Of a stretch of 15,517 nucleotides of DNA, positions 1-7,459 are shown one piece after another. Source of the DNA: Clostridia bacterium (lineage in GTDB: Bacteria; Bacillota; Clostridia; Christensenellales; Borkfalkiaceae). Made by a program: the position numbers and the translations under genes. The notes beneath the pieces were generated by a model that saw nothing but the letters and a program-made list of their open reading frames with translations, had not been told where the DNA came from and did not search any database. Numbering within the stretch: position 1 is the stretch's first letter; the number at the start of each line of letters is the position of its first letter. The stretch lies in contig CAAGHC010000036.1 in assembly GCA_900769565.1 (NCBI GenBank), positions 1 to 15,517 of the forward strand, read 5' to 3'.

Positions 1-566
1 CAACCGACCCGAGATATAAAGAAATCTTTTGGGATTTTAACGACAAGTATCCCTTACCGATTATTTATAAAATGCCTATCATGGAAAACTTTACGGGTGA
101 CGTAAAGGCAAAAATAGTTCTTCCTTACACCGACCCCGATAACAATACTATATTTGCGTCGTTGCACTCTAATCCCCCTGGAATTTACACCGAACATCCT
201 GCTATTATAGAAAAGGCGTACGGTAAGGGCAAGGTGATTTGGAGTTCTGCTAATTTAGAGTTTGACCAAAGAACTAATTATAAAGATATTTTTGCATCTA
301 TAGTAAAGGACAACGTTAAGCCTAGATTTAACTTTAAGGCAAGCAAGTACGTTGAAATTATACCCTTTAAAGATGGTGAAGATTTTTACGTTAATTTGTT
401 CGACTTAAATTTTGCATTCGACCTTATTAAGAGAGAATATTCGCTTGAAATAGGCGACGGCTATAAGGCGATTAACCTTGCAGATGGTAAAGAATTAGAA
501 CTTTCGGACGGCGTTCTAAAAGGCAGTTTTGAAAAGTACGTTTGGCTTAAACTAGAAAAGAAATAA
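1..566 (+). CDS. C-terminal part of a glycoside-hydrolase-like protein with beta-galactosidase-trimerisation-type domain (5' truncated)
   Basis: The reading frame is open from the left edge (first whole codon at 3) to the TAA at 564-566, so the gene begins upstream; the Met codon at 72 is almost certainly internal. About 187 residues are visible. The stretch reading FASLHSNPPGIYTEHPAI followed by YGKGKVIWSSANLEF resembles the HSxPP...NPAI...YGKGKVIY pattern of the glutamine-amidotransferase-like (beta-galactosidase trimerisation) domain found after the TIM barrel in GHL6-like putative hydrolases and some GH42-type enzymes. A beta-rich tail of about 80 residues follows. No catalytic residues are in view, so substrate and activity cannot be judged. 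The gene ends at a strong terminator and is the last of its transcription unit. A different family using the same accessory domain is possible. Confidence 0.6.
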   Translation, partial: TDPRYKEIFWDFNDKYPLPIIYKMPIMENFTGDVKAKIVLPYTDPDNNTIFASLHSNPPGIYTEHPAIIEKAYGKGKVIWSSANLEFDQRTNYKDIFASIVKDNVKPRFNFKASKYVEIIPFKDGEDFYVNLFDLNFAFDLIKREYSLEIGDGYKAINLADGKELELSDGVLKGSFEKYVWLKLEKK

Positions 567-570
567 AGAT

Positions 571-601
571 AAAAGGTGGCTTTAATTATAGCCACCTTTT
601 T
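571..601 (+). terminator. Intrinsic terminator after the truncated hydrolase gene
   Basis: A perfect 10-bp inverted repeat (AAAAGGTGGC at 571-580, GCCACCTTTT at 591-600) encloses a 10-nt loop and ends in five T residues. It lies five bases after the stop codon. The A-rich left arm could also allow termination on the other strand, but no minus-strand gene reads into it. Confidence 0.85.
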
Positions 602-624
602 GATTTGAATTTTTAGAGTTTTTA

Positions 625-653
625 TTGACAAAGCAGTTTTAATATTGTATTAT
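625..653 (+). promoter_or_regulatory. Sigma-A-type promoter of the acetyltransferase-epimerase operon
   Basis: A consensus -35 TTGACA at 625-630 and a TATTAT -10 at 648-653 are separated by exactly 17 bp. A second possible -10, TATAAT at 651-656, would need a 20-bp spacer and is less likely. The start codon of the downstream gene is 35 bases beyond the -10, giving a short leader with AAGGA at 676-680. Confidence 0.75.
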
Positions 654-688
654 AATAAAATCAAAGGGAAAGGGCAAGGAAAAGGGCC

Positions 689-1450
689 ATGTATACTAAA
701 AATCAACTGATAGAACAAATAAAAGCGCTAGGCGTGAAAGAGAATGATTTGTTAGCAGTTCACACCTCGTTTAAGAAGGTGGGCGACGTAGAGAGCGACG
801 GGCAAACAAGACCTGCTAGAACGCTTATTTGCGCCCTTAAAGAATGCGTTAAGGACGGGTTGCTACTTATTCCGTCTTTTACATATTCAAACGTTCGTGA
901 AACGCCTATTTTCGATATACGTGCCACTATGCCGTGCATAGGTGGTGTGCCGTGTTCGGCTGTGGAAATGGCTAACGAGGCGCACGATAAAGGGGATGAC
1001 ACTTGTATCCGCTCTATGCACGTTTCACACTCGTTCGTGGCGTTCGGTAAAGATGCTAAAGAGTACGTTAAGGACGACGTAAACTCTGTTTCGCCCGTAC
1101 CTATGTTTGGGTGTTGCGGAAAACTTTTAAGCATGAACGGTAAAATTCTGCTCATAGGCGCATTACTTTCAAGCCTAACTTTTATACACGCTATCGACGA
1201 GTACGTTCAGCCTGAAGGAATGAGCGCCCCGTACGAGATTACGGCAATTGATTACGACGGAAATAAAACCACCCGTATTGCACGAAACTGTCAAGGCCCG
1301 TCTGCAAAGTACGTTGAGTACGAGCCTTACTTAAAAGAGGCAGGCGCGCTTACTTACGGTAAGATAGGTGATGCCGATTGTATTTTAGTGGATGCTAAAA
1401 AATGTTATGAAACGGTTGTAAAATATCGTCATGACGTTATGGGATATTAA
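689..1450 (+). CDS. AAC(3)-family N-acetyltransferase
   Basis: The 253-residue product has the usual length and motif order of the aminoglycoside 3-N-acetyltransferase (Antibiotic_NAT) family, cytosolic enzymes that transfer acetyl from acetyl-CoA to an amine. Visible motifs are LGVKENDLLAVHTSFKKVG (residues 14-32), IPSFTYSN (61-68), RSMHVSHSFVAFG (108-120, with the conserved His of the HS pair at 114), SPVPMFG (135-141) and LLIGALLSSLTFIHAIDE (154-171). The HxxDE end replaces the more common HxxE pattern, and the protein is cysteine-rich for the family. Many Clostridia encode such proteins without a resistance role, so the amine substrate is unknown. The ATG at 689 has AAGGA eight bases upstream. 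A nucleotide-sugar or cell-wall amine would suit the co-transcribed epimerase, but that is inference. Confidence 0.85.
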   Translation: MYTKNQLIEQIKALGVKENDLLAVHTSFKKVGDVESDGQTRPARTLICALKECVKDGLLLIPSFTYSNVRETPIFDIRATMPCIGGVPCSAVEMANEAHDKGDDTCIRSMHVSHSFVAFGKDAKEYVKDDVNSVSPVPMFGCCGKLLSMNGKILLIGALLSSLTFIHAIDEYVQPEGMSAPYEITAIDYDGNKTTRIARNCQGPSAKYVEYEPYLKEAGALTYGKIGDADCILVDAKKCYETVVKYRHDVMGY

Positions 1451-1481
1451 ACGGTGATAAGCCGATATAAAGGAGATAAAG

Positions 1482-2408
1482 ATGAAAGTATTAGTTATCG
1501 GTGCGTCTGGGCACGTTGGTGCTTATTTGACGCAAGAATTAGTTAAAGACGGGCATGAAGTTCACGCCGTTATGCGTGGCGCAAAACAGCCTTGCGGATG
1601 TAGTAGCGAGATTTGGGATAAAGTTATTACGCATTATGCTAGTAGGTCGGAATTGTATGAGAACGACTTGATTGAAAAAGTTTCTGCCGACGTTATTTGT
1701 GACCTTATTGCATACGACCTTGACGGGGTAAAGAAAATAGTTAATAAGATTACTAACGACGCTTTCTATATTCAAATCGGCAGTATTTGGATGTATGAAA
1801 ACAAGATGTACGTGCCTGTTGATGAAGAGCATCCGAAAAATTCCGAGCAAGATTACGGCAAACAAAAAGGGCTTATTGAAGACTACCTTTTAGGGCTAGC
1901 AAAAGAGAAAAAGTTGCGTACTTGCGTAGTTCACCCTGGTCACGTTTCTGCAAAAGAATGGCAACCTATAAATCCACAAGGTAACGTGGATTTAAGCGTG
2001 TTTGAAAAGATTAAAAATGGCGAACAATTAGTTCTTCCGTTTTTAGGACTTAACACCTTGCAACACGTTCACTCGTTTGACCTTGCAAGAATAATAATTG
2101 CGTGCATGGAAAAGCAGGAAGTTTCTAACGGGCAGGCGTTTATCGCTGTTTGCGAAAAGGCCATGACTTTACGTGCTATCTGTGAAAACCTTTATAGATA
2201 TTACGGTAAAGAGCCTAACTTGAAATACGTTGACTGGGAAGAATTTACCAAAATTGTTGGCGAAGAAAATGCAGAAGATACCCTTGACCATATAGGGCAT
2301 TCGCCTTGTTGTACGGTAGAAAAGGCAAAGAAGATGCTGGGTGTTGAAATAAAGTATTCTATTATGGATATATTTATAGAGTACCTAGAGTATCAAAGCA
2401 AAAAGTAA
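1482..2408 (+). CDS. NAD-dependent epimerase/dehydratase (extended SDR family)
   Basis: The 308-residue product begins MKVLVIGASGHVGAYL, a GxxGxxG Rossmann motif for NAD(P) at residues 7-13. It carries the extended short-chain dehydrogenase active site: Ser in IQIGSIWMY (S101) and YxxxK in YGKQK (Y125, K129). The C-terminal half (LQHVHSFDLARIIIACM, then an AICENLYRYYGKEP-type helix) is the substrate domain of nucleotide-sugar epimerases/dehydratases and NmrA/isoflavone-reductase-like proteins. No family-specific residues fix the substrate. AAGGAG at 1470-1475 precedes the ATG, and only 31 bases separate it from the acetyltransferase, with no terminator or promoter between, so the two are probably one operon. 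It is predicted to be cytosolic. A joint role in modifying an amino-sugar is possible but unproven. Confidence 0.85.
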   Translation: MKVLVIGASGHVGAYLTQELVKDGHEVHAVMRGAKQPCGCSSEIWDKVITHYASRSELYENDLIEKVSADVICDLIAYDLDGVKKIVNKITNDAFYIQIGSIWMYENKMYVPVDEEHPKNSEQDYGKQKGLIEDYLLGLAKEKKLRTCVVHPGHVSAKEWQPINPQGNVDLSVFEKIKNGEQLVLPFLGLNTLQHVHSFDLARIIIACMEKQEVSNGQAFIAVCEKAMTLRAICENLYRYYGKEPNLKYVDWEEFTKIVGEENAEDTLDHIGHSPCCTVEKAKKMLGVEIKYSIMDIFIEYLEYQSKK

Positions 2409-2435
2409 TTATATTAGGTAAATTAATAAAAAATA

Positions 2436-2467
2436 AAGCCGTTCGGACGTTTGCCGAGCGGTTTTTT
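2436..2467 (+). terminator. Intrinsic terminator of the acetyltransferase-epimerase operon
   Basis: CCGTTCGG (2439-2446) pairs with CCGAGCGG (2454-2461), with one G-T wobble and a 7-nt loop. Six T residues follow at 2462-2467. It lies 30 bases after the stop codon. Confidence 0.85.
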
Positions 2468-2478
2468 AGTTGGTTAGT

Positions 2479-2507
2479 TTGATATAATTTTAAATAAGTG
2501 ATATAAT
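2479..2507 (+). promoter_or_regulatory. Promoter of the ABC-F gene, with extended -10
   Basis: TTGATA at 2479-2484 and TATAAT at 2502-2507 are spaced 17 bp apart. TG at 2499-2500 forms an extended -10. A further TATAAT at 2483-2488 overlaps the -35 but has no good partner. Transcription would start near 2514, giving a leader of about 37 nt before the ATG at 2551. Confidence 0.75.
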
Positions 2508-2550
2508 CTAAAGGACAATTTGCTTTTTAAGTTTAATTCATGGAGAGTTA

Positions 2551-4470
2551 ATGTTAATAAAAATAATTAACGGGTCGGTTTCTTTTGGGGCGGACACCAT
2601 TTTAGAGAGAATAGATTTTGAAATTTCTGGCAAGGAAAAAGTTGCTATCGTGGGTAGAAACGGTGCGGGAAAGTCTACTCTTTTAAAGTGTTTAACGGGT
2701 GAAGTTGCCATGGAAGAAGGAACGGGGGACGAGCCCTTTTCTTTGGTTAAATCAGGGAACCCTACCGTAGGATACTTAAAACAAATTGCTTTTACCGACG
2801 AATCGGCGTTAATGATAGATGAAATCCTTACCGTATTTAGACCTATAATTGAGGTGGAAGAAAGGATACAAGCACTTCAAAAGCAACTGGAAAACGGTGG
2901 GGACGAAAAGACGGTAAAGACTTACTCTGAACTTTGCGAACGCTTTGAATTTTTAGGCGGATACACTTATAAAAAAGAATATTCGGTAATGATTAAGCAG
3001 TTTGGTTTTTCCGAGCAAGATAAACAAAAGGCGCTATCAGAGTTTTCGGGTGGACAACGCACGAAAATAGCATTTATTAAACTATTGCTTTCGCACCCTG
3101 ACGTTTTGATTTTAGACGAGCCCACTAACCACCTTGACATAAGCACGGTTAAGTGGTTAGAAAATTACATTAAGAACTATAAATCTGCCGTTATAATCGT
3201 TTCTCACGACAGAATGTTTGTGGAAAGAACGGTTGATAAGGTGTATGAAATAGAATACGGTGAAACCAAGTGTTATCACGGTAACTATTCGGCATTTGAA
3301 CAACGAAAAAAGGCTGATTATCAAAAGCAACTTAAAGACCATAAATACCAAGCCGAAGAAATAGCAAGGCTAATGCGTCTTGTCGAGCGTTTTAGGTACA
3401 AGGCTACTAAAGCCAAAACGGTTCAATCAAAACTCAAACAGATTGAGCGCATGAAGATTGTGGATAAACCCAACCGATACGACTTAAAAACTTTCCACGC
3501 TAACTTTGAGCCGAGAACGGAAACGGTTAAGGGCGTGTTAAACGTTTTAGACCTTGAAATCGGTTACGAAAACGTGCTTTCTAAAATAAATTTAGAACTT
3601 TTCCGTGGCGATAAGTTGGGTATTATAGGCGATAACGGGACGGGAAAATCAACGTTTTTAAAGACGCTTATCGGTCAAATAAACAAAAAAAGTGGAAGTT
3701 TTTCTTTCGGGTTGCGTACGGAAATAGGGTATTTTGACCAACAAATGGCAGAATACACTAGCACTAACACGGTTTTTGACGATTTTCACGACGCTTTCCC
3801 AAAACTTAACGAAACCGAAGTGCGCTCTAGTTTAGGTGCGTTCTTGTTTAGTGGTGAAGACGTTTTTAAGTGTGTTTCCGACCTTTCGGGTGGTGAACGT
3901 GTAAGGCTGGCGCTATGTAAAATTTTTAAGCGTATACCCAACGTTCTTATTCTCGACGAGCCTACGAATCACATGGATATAGTGGGAAAAGAAACGCTTG
4001 AAAATATGCTTTGCGAATACACGGGGACGGTTATTTTCGTTTCGCACGATAGATATTTAGTAAATAAAGTTGCTACTAAATTGCTTGTTTTTAACGGCAG
4101 TATTGCCGAATTTTATCCGTTTAGTTACTCGGAATATGAGATTTTAGAGAGTGAAAAACAAACTTTAGAGAACGTTGAAGAGATAAAAAAAGACAAGATA
4201 AAGAGTGAAAGTCTAGGTGGTAAAAAGAGTTTTTCTACGCCCTTAAAAGATAAAAGCAGAAAGGAAAAACGGGTTAAAAAACTTGAAGAACTTATTAGTG
4301 AGTGCGAGAAAAAGACGGCTGAATATTCAAAAATGCTTGAAGACCCTAGCGTGTATTCCGACTATGTAAAAGTGGGTGGAATTCAAGAAAAAATTGAGAA
4401 GATTAACCTTGAATACGAATCGTATTCCGAAGAGTGGTTAACGCTATCAGAAGAGCTTGAAAATTTATAA
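2551..4470 (+). CDS. ydiF: ABC-F family ATPase, YdiF-like
   Basis: The 639-residue protein has two ATP-binding cassettes and no membrane segment, which defines ABC-F translation factors that bind the ribosomal E site. Cassette 1 has Walker A GRNGAGKST (35-43), signature FSGGQ (165-169) and LDEPTNHLD (188-196). Cassette 2 has GDNGTGKST (360-368), LSGGE (445-449) and LDEPTNHMD (468-476). The inter-domain linker (about 245-310, basic and helical) is where the P-site tRNA-interaction motif sits. A charged coiled coil (about 567-639) closes the protein. Length, the NLEIGYENVLSKI-like start of cassette 2 and the EDPSVYSDYVKV-like tail match Bacillus YdiF closely from memory. YdiF-type members are generally treated as housekeeping, so antibiotic protection should not be assumed. 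GGAG at 2542-2545 precedes the ATG. It is transcribed alone from its own promoter. Confidence 0.93.
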   Translation: MLIKIINGSVSFGADTILERIDFEISGKEKVAIVGRNGAGKSTLLKCLTGEVAMEEGTGDEPFSLVKSGNPTVGYLKQIAFTDESALMIDEILTVFRPIIEVEERIQALQKQLENGGDEKTVKTYSELCERFEFLGGYTYKKEYSVMIKQFGFSEQDKQKALSEFSGGQRTKIAFIKLLLSHPDVLILDEPTNHLDISTVKWLENYIKNYKSAVIIVSHDRMFVERTVDKVYEIEYGETKCYHGNYSAFEQRKKADYQKQLKDHKYQAEEIARLMRLVERFRYKATKAKTVQSKLKQIERMKIVDKPNRYDLKTFHANFEPRTETVKGVLNVLDLEIGYENVLSKINLELFRGDKLGIIGDNGTGKSTFLKTLIGQINKKSGSFSFGLRTEIGYFDQQMAEYTSTNTVFDDFHDAFPKLNETEVRSSLGAFLFSGEDVFKCVSDLSGGERVRLALCKIFKRIPNVLILDEPTNHMDIVGKETLENMLCEYTGTVIFVSHDRYLVNKVATKLLVFNGSIAEFYPFSYSEYEILESEKQTLENVEEIKKDKIKSESLGGKKSFSTPLKDKSRKEKRVKKLEELISECEKKTAEYSKMLEDPSVYSDYVKVGGIQEKIEKINLEYESYSEEWLTLSEELENL

Positions 4471-4499
4471 AAAACGAATGTGCATACGTTTGATTTTTT
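4471..4499 (+). terminator. Weak candidate terminator after the ABC-F gene
   Basis: AAACG (4472-4476) can pair with CGTTT (4487-4491), with a partly paired interior, and is followed by GATTTTTT. The stem is short and has an internal A-A mismatch, so efficiency is doubtful. The stronger hairpin at 4547-4578 may act as backup. Confidence 0.4.
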
Positions 4500-4544
4500 A
4501 TGATAAAAATTATATAAATGCGCATATATTTATGCTTTTAATCT

Positions 4545-4580
4545 AAAAAATATCCACTCGTATTTAAGTGGATATTTTAA
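4545..4580 (-). terminator. Terminator of the first AraC gene, possibly bidirectional
   Basis: A perfect 12-bp inverted repeat (AAAATATCCACT at 4547-4558, AGTGGATATTTT at 4567-4578) encloses an 8-nt loop. Read on the minus strand it ends in a run of six T residues, so it terminates the AraC gene, whose stop codon overlaps the right arm. On the plus strand only four T residues follow, so termination of ABC-F transcripts here would be weaker. The gap between the two convergent genes also holds an AT-rich palindrome at 4514-4533 of unknown role. Confidence 0.75.
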
Positions 4581-5461
4581 CTTTCTGTGATGTTTAACGA
4601 GTCTTTAAATTCGGTTGGTGTCATTGACGTAACACGCTTAAAAACCCTAGTAAAATACTGGGGATTATCATAAGCGAGCGCTGAAGAAATTTCTGAAAAA
4701 TTTAGCCTGTGTTCCCTTATCAATTCCTTTGCCGTATTTATTTTTATTTTGTTAACGTATTCGTTAATCGTGTAGCCCGACTGCTCTTTAAAAACCTTAC
4801 ATAAATAGGTTTTGCTATACCCGTAATGAGTGCAGACGTCGCTAACTTTAATAATCTCGAAAACCCTTTCGGATACGTAATTTTTAATGGAAATTGAAAG
4901 GTGATTTTCCATAGTTTCTTTTGATGGAAAAACGGACGGATTTTTACGTTCGGTCATTTGGCGAATGAGTAGTATAAATAGTTGTTCAAGTAGAGTTTTT
5001 ATCATTTGCTCACCACCGATTGTGGCATTTGGTTTAAGGTTTAATTTTTTTAGACTAACGTCGTTTTTGGGGATAACGAACGTTTTATGCGCTTCGTTAA
5101 TTATGGACGATATATACGGCTTTAAGTCCTTACCTAATTGCGTGTGGAATTTCCTAAAGTATTCCATGGCAGAAGACGTGCATTCAAAAGAAAACACGAA
5201 AAAGTTTGGGGAAGACTCGAACGCTTTTACCGAGTGGAACTCGTTGGGGGCGTGAAAGGCTAGTTCACCTTGCTTTAGCACTAAAACGTCCTCGTCACTC
5301 TTAATTTCCACCTTTCCTTTGTCGACGTAAATCATTTCCCAAAAGTCGTGTTTTTCCCCTTTAAAAATAAAGGTGCTATCCACTTCGTAGTAGTGCATAA
5401 CGACTATTTTTGAGATGTTTATTAAGCTTTGCAATCTGGTTTTGATATAATTTGTTTTCAT
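4577..5461 (-). CDS. AraC-family transcriptional regulator with N-terminal cupin domain
   Basis: The 294-residue protein has the two-part layout of cytosolic AraC-type sugar regulators. Residues about 31-95 form a cupin-like sensor (H38, E42, then GELAFHAPNEFH with H76), lacking the first His of the full metal motif. Residues about 191-289 hold two helix-turn-helix units, with the second reading FSEISSALAYDNPQYFTRVFKRVTSMTPTEF, a very standard AraC signature. AAGGAC lies three bases before the ATG on the minus strand. The gene is divergent from the isomerase/oxidoreductase pair across a 120-bp gap, so it most likely activates that unit and may control itself. The inducer is unknown; a sugar or glycoside released by the neighbouring enzymes is the natural guess. 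Confidence 0.92.
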   Translation of the reverse strand: MKTNYIKTRLQSLINISKIVVMHYYEVDSTFIFKGEKHDFWEMIYVDKGKVEIKSDEDVLVLKQGELAFHAPNEFHSVKAFESSPNFFVFSFECTSSAMEYFRKFHTQLGKDLKPYISSIINEAHKTFVIPKNDVSLKKLNLKPNATIGGEQMIKTLLEQLFILLIRQMTERKNPSVFPSKETMENHLSISIKNYVSERVFEIIKVSDVCTHYGYSKTYLCKVFKEQSGYTINEYVNKIKINTAKELIREHRLNFSEISSALAYDNPQYFTRVFKRVTSMTPTEFKDSLNITES

Positions 5462-5484
5462 TTTGTCCTTGATAAATAATGATT

Positions 5485-5500
5485 AGTGTACAAAAGTGTA
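5485..5500. repeat. Direct repeat AGTGTA, possible AraC operator
   Basis: AGTGTA occurs at 5485-5490 and again at 5495-5500, exactly one helical turn (10 bp) apart, just downstream of the minus-strand -10 box at 5501-5506. AraC-type activators typically bind direct repeats on one face of the helix, so this is a plausible operator for autoregulation. The repeat is short and could be chance. Confidence 0.35.
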
Positions 5501-5528
5501 AGTATATAGTAAAAAAATGACTGTTCAA
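5501..5528 (-). promoter_or_regulatory. Promoter of the first AraC gene
   Basis: Read on the minus strand, TTGAAC (5528-5523) and TATACT (5506-5501) are 16 bp apart. The leader to the ATG is about 35 nt and contains the AGTGTA direct repeat. Confidence 0.55.
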
Positions 5529-5550
5529 ACAACCAAAATTATTTTATCAT
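5522..5550 (+). promoter_or_regulatory. Weak candidate promoter of the isomerase/oxidoreductase unit
   Basis: TATCAT at 5545-5550 has only a poor -35 (TGTTCA, 5522-5527) at 17 bp. A weak -35 would fit a promoter needing an activator such as the divergent AraC protein. The adjoining sequence is very A-rich, so other -10 placements are possible. Confidence 0.35.
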
Positions 5551-5581
5551 AAAATAAAAATAAAATCAAGGAGTTATTTTT

Positions 5582-6421
5582 ATGAAAAAGGGTATAAACA
5601 TTTGGTCGTTTCCACCGGCAAGCATAAAGGACAGCCTTGCGCTTGCAAAAGATGCGGGCTTTGAAGGTGTTGAACTTGCGCTTAACGGCACGGGCGAACT
5701 TTCAATGGAGTCTACCGAAAAGGAAATTAAGGAAATTAAGACGCTTGCCGACGATATGGGGCTTTCGCTTTATAGTCTTTCTTGTGGGCTTTGTTGGGAT
5801 TACAGGTTAAGTGACGACGACAAGGCAATGCGTGAAAAGGCAAAGGATATGATAAAAAAACAACTAGATACTGCCAAAATTTTGGGCGCTGATACCGTTT
5901 TGGTTATCCCCGGTGTCGTAAACGTTGAATTTTCCATGCCCGAAAAGAAGGTTGCGTATAACGTAGTTTACGAAAGGGCGCTAGAAGGCCTAAACCAACT
6001 AAAAGGCTATGCAGAAGCGTTAAAGGTTAATATCGGGCTAGAAAACGTTTGGAACAAGTTTTTGCTTTCGCCTATGGAAATGAAAGACTTTATCGATAAA
6101 ATCGGCAGTGATTACGTTGGAAGTTATCTAGATATAGGCAACACCTTATACTGCTCTTACCCCGAAGACTGGGTTAGAATTTTAGGAAAGAGAATTAAGA
6201 AAATACACTTTAAAGATTATAGACTTCAAGCAGGCGGTTTGCACGGGTTCGTGGACCTTCTTGCAGGTGACGTAGATTACCCCGAAGTAGTTAGCGCACT
6301 TAACGAAATCGGGTACGACGACTGGGTTTCTGCAGAAATGATACCTAACTATAAGCATTATACGGAAACCATTATTTACAACACTTCAAAATCAATGGAT
6401 AAAATTTTAAGGAGAAAATAA
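5582..6421 (+). CDS. Sugar phosphate isomerase/epimerase-like TIM-barrel protein
   Basis: The 279-residue cytosolic protein belongs to the xylose-isomerase-like TIM barrels (AP endonuclease 2 superfamily). Candidate metal ligands are in family order and spacing: E154 in GLENVW, D184 in YLDIGN, H209 in KIHFKDY and E252 in SAEMIP, close to the Glu-Asp-His-Glu set of D-tagatose/D-allulose 3-epimerases and UlaE/IolE-type enzymes. The N-terminus (GINIWSFPP, then AKDAGFEGVEL) is also typical. Known relatives epimerise keto sugars or sugar phosphates, act in inositol breakdown, or form the eliminating subunit of C-glycoside-cleaving enzymes. AAGGAG at 5568-5573 sets the ATG. Only two bases separate it from the Gfo/Idh/MocA gene, implying coupled translation and a shared pathway, probably acting on that enzyme's keto product. 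Confidence 0.88.
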   Translation: MKKGINIWSFPPASIKDSLALAKDAGFEGVELALNGTGELSMESTEKEIKEIKTLADDMGLSLYSLSCGLCWDYRLSDDDKAMREKAKDMIKKQLDTAKILGADTVLVIPGVVNVEFSMPEKKVAYNVVYERALEGLNQLKGYAEALKVNIGLENVWNKFLLSPMEMKDFIDKIGSDYVGSYLDIGNTLYCSYPEDWVRILGKRIKKIHFKDYRLQAGGLHGFVDLLAGDVDYPEVVSALNEIGYDDWVSAEMIPNYKHYTETIIYNTSKSMDKILRRK

Positions 6422-6423
6422 TT

Positions 6424-7395
6424 ATGATAAAAGTAGGTTTAATCGGTTGTGGTTTTATGGGCAACATGCACGCAAATTGCTATAAGCACATTGACGGGGT
6501 GCAATTAGTTGCAGTTGCCGACGTTAGAAGAGAAAAGGCTGAAGAGTTGGCAAACGGTGCACAAATTTTTGCAGACGGAATGGACTTAATTAATAATGCA
6601 GACGTTGATATTATCGATATTTGTCTGCCCACTTATCTTCACGCTGAATACGCACTTAAGGCAATGGATAAAGTTAAATATCTATTCGTAGAAAAACCCG
6701 TTGCTTTAACTAACGAAGAGGCTAAAGCAATGATGGATAAAGCAAGTCAAACGGGTTGCCAAGTTCAAGTAGGTCAAGTAGTAAGATTTTGGGATGAGTA
6801 CGTAGAACTTAAAAAGATTTTAGATAGTGGCGTTTACGGTAAGGTTATAAACGCTAACTTTAGAAGAATAAGTCCTAGACCAACTTGGGGTTGGAACGAC
6901 TGGTTGCTTACCACCGCTCTTTCGGGTGGTGCTGCGCAAGACCTTCACGTTCACGATACCGACTACGTTCTTTCCCTTTTCGGCCAACCCGAAAGTTTTA
7001 AGAGCGTTAAAAACGTTGTTGGTGAGCCAAATTCTTACATCAGTACGTCTATGCAATATAAAGATTTCGTAGTTACCACGGAAGGTACTTGGGATTTACC
7101 GGGAAGCCACCCGTTCGAAGCGTCTTTTAGAGTTGTTTTTGAAAAGGCAACTATTGAAAATGCAGGTGGAAAGTTCACGTGCTATACGGCTGAAGGCGCA
7201 AGTGAAATTAAAATTGAAAAGAAGGAATTAGCAAACGATTATAAGGGCGGTAACGTTTCCGACCTTGGTGGATATTACAACGAATTAGTTTACTTTACCG
7301 ATAGGGCTAAAGCAGGTGAAAAGGTTGAAAAGGCAACTTTGCTTGACGCAAGCAAGTCGCTTGAATTCGTGTTAAAAGAAATAGCAAATGCCTAA
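6424..7395 (+). CDS. Gfo/Idh/MocA-family NAD(P)-dependent oxidoreductase
   Basis: The 323-residue cytosolic protein starts MIKVGLIGCGFMGNMH, a Rossmann GxGxxG motif. It has the family EKP motif at 90-92 (the Lys is normally catalytic) and GGAAQDLHVHDTD at 168-180, matching the GGxxxDxxxHxxD pattern with D173 and H177 in the active site. Length is typical. Members oxidise a hydroxyl of a sugar, inositol or glycoside, often at C3, using NAD(P). The start is fixed by AGGAG overlapping the end of the isomerase-like gene. The pair probably oxidises a sugar and then isomerises, epimerises or cleaves it. Substrate cannot be read from sequence; inositol dehydrogenase (IolG-like) activity is one alternative, but no other inositol genes are nearby. 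Confidence 0.92.
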   Translation: MIKVGLIGCGFMGNMHANCYKHIDGVQLVAVADVRREKAEELANGAQIFADGMDLINNADVDIIDICLPTYLHAEYALKAMDKVKYLFVEKPVALTNEEAKAMMDKASQTGCQVQVGQVVRFWDEYVELKKILDSGVYGKVINANFRRISPRPTWGWNDWLLTTALSGGAAQDLHVHDTDYVLSLFGQPESFKSVKNVVGEPNSYISTSMQYKDFVVTTEGTWDLPGSHPFEASFRVVFEKATIENAGGKFTCYTAEGASEIKIEKKELANDYKGGNVSDLGGYYNELVYFTDRAKAGEKVEKATLLDASKSLEFVLKEIANA

Positions 7396-7431
7396 ACTGT
7401 AAAATAGCAGAAAATTAATAGTAAATTTGTT

Positions 7432-7459
7432 AAAGGGCTTGACGGGTGTCAAGCCCTTT
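7432..7459 (+). terminator. Perfect 12-bp inverted repeat: terminator and/or operator
   Basis: AAAGGGCTTGAC (7432-7443) and GTCAAGCCCTTT (7448-7459) are perfectly complementary around a 4-nt GGGT loop. The hairpin stands 36 bases after the oxidoreductase stop, where a terminator is expected, but it is followed by GTTATAATC rather than a T run. The -35 element of the next promoter lies inside its left arm and across the loop start, and its right arm fills most of the spacer. It could therefore be an operator as well as, or instead of, a terminator. Confidence 0.65.

Noticed and set aside
2540..2551. A three-codon frame (ATG GAG AGT TAA) whose stop overlaps the ABC-F start as TAATG
   Set aside because: It has no ribosome binding site of its own, and its GGAG is the ribosome site of the ABC-F gene; probably chance.
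689..4470. An antibiotic-resistance island made of the AAC(3)-type and ABC-F genes
   Set aside because: They are in separate transcription units with no mobile element nearby. Both families have many non-resistance members, and the ABC-F protein resembles housekeeping YdiF more than resistance types.
4514..4533. AT-rich palindrome ATAAAT-GCGCATAT-ATTTAT between convergent genes, considered as a regulator site
   Set aside because: It is far from any promoter and in highly AT-rich DNA, so a chance palindrome is likely.
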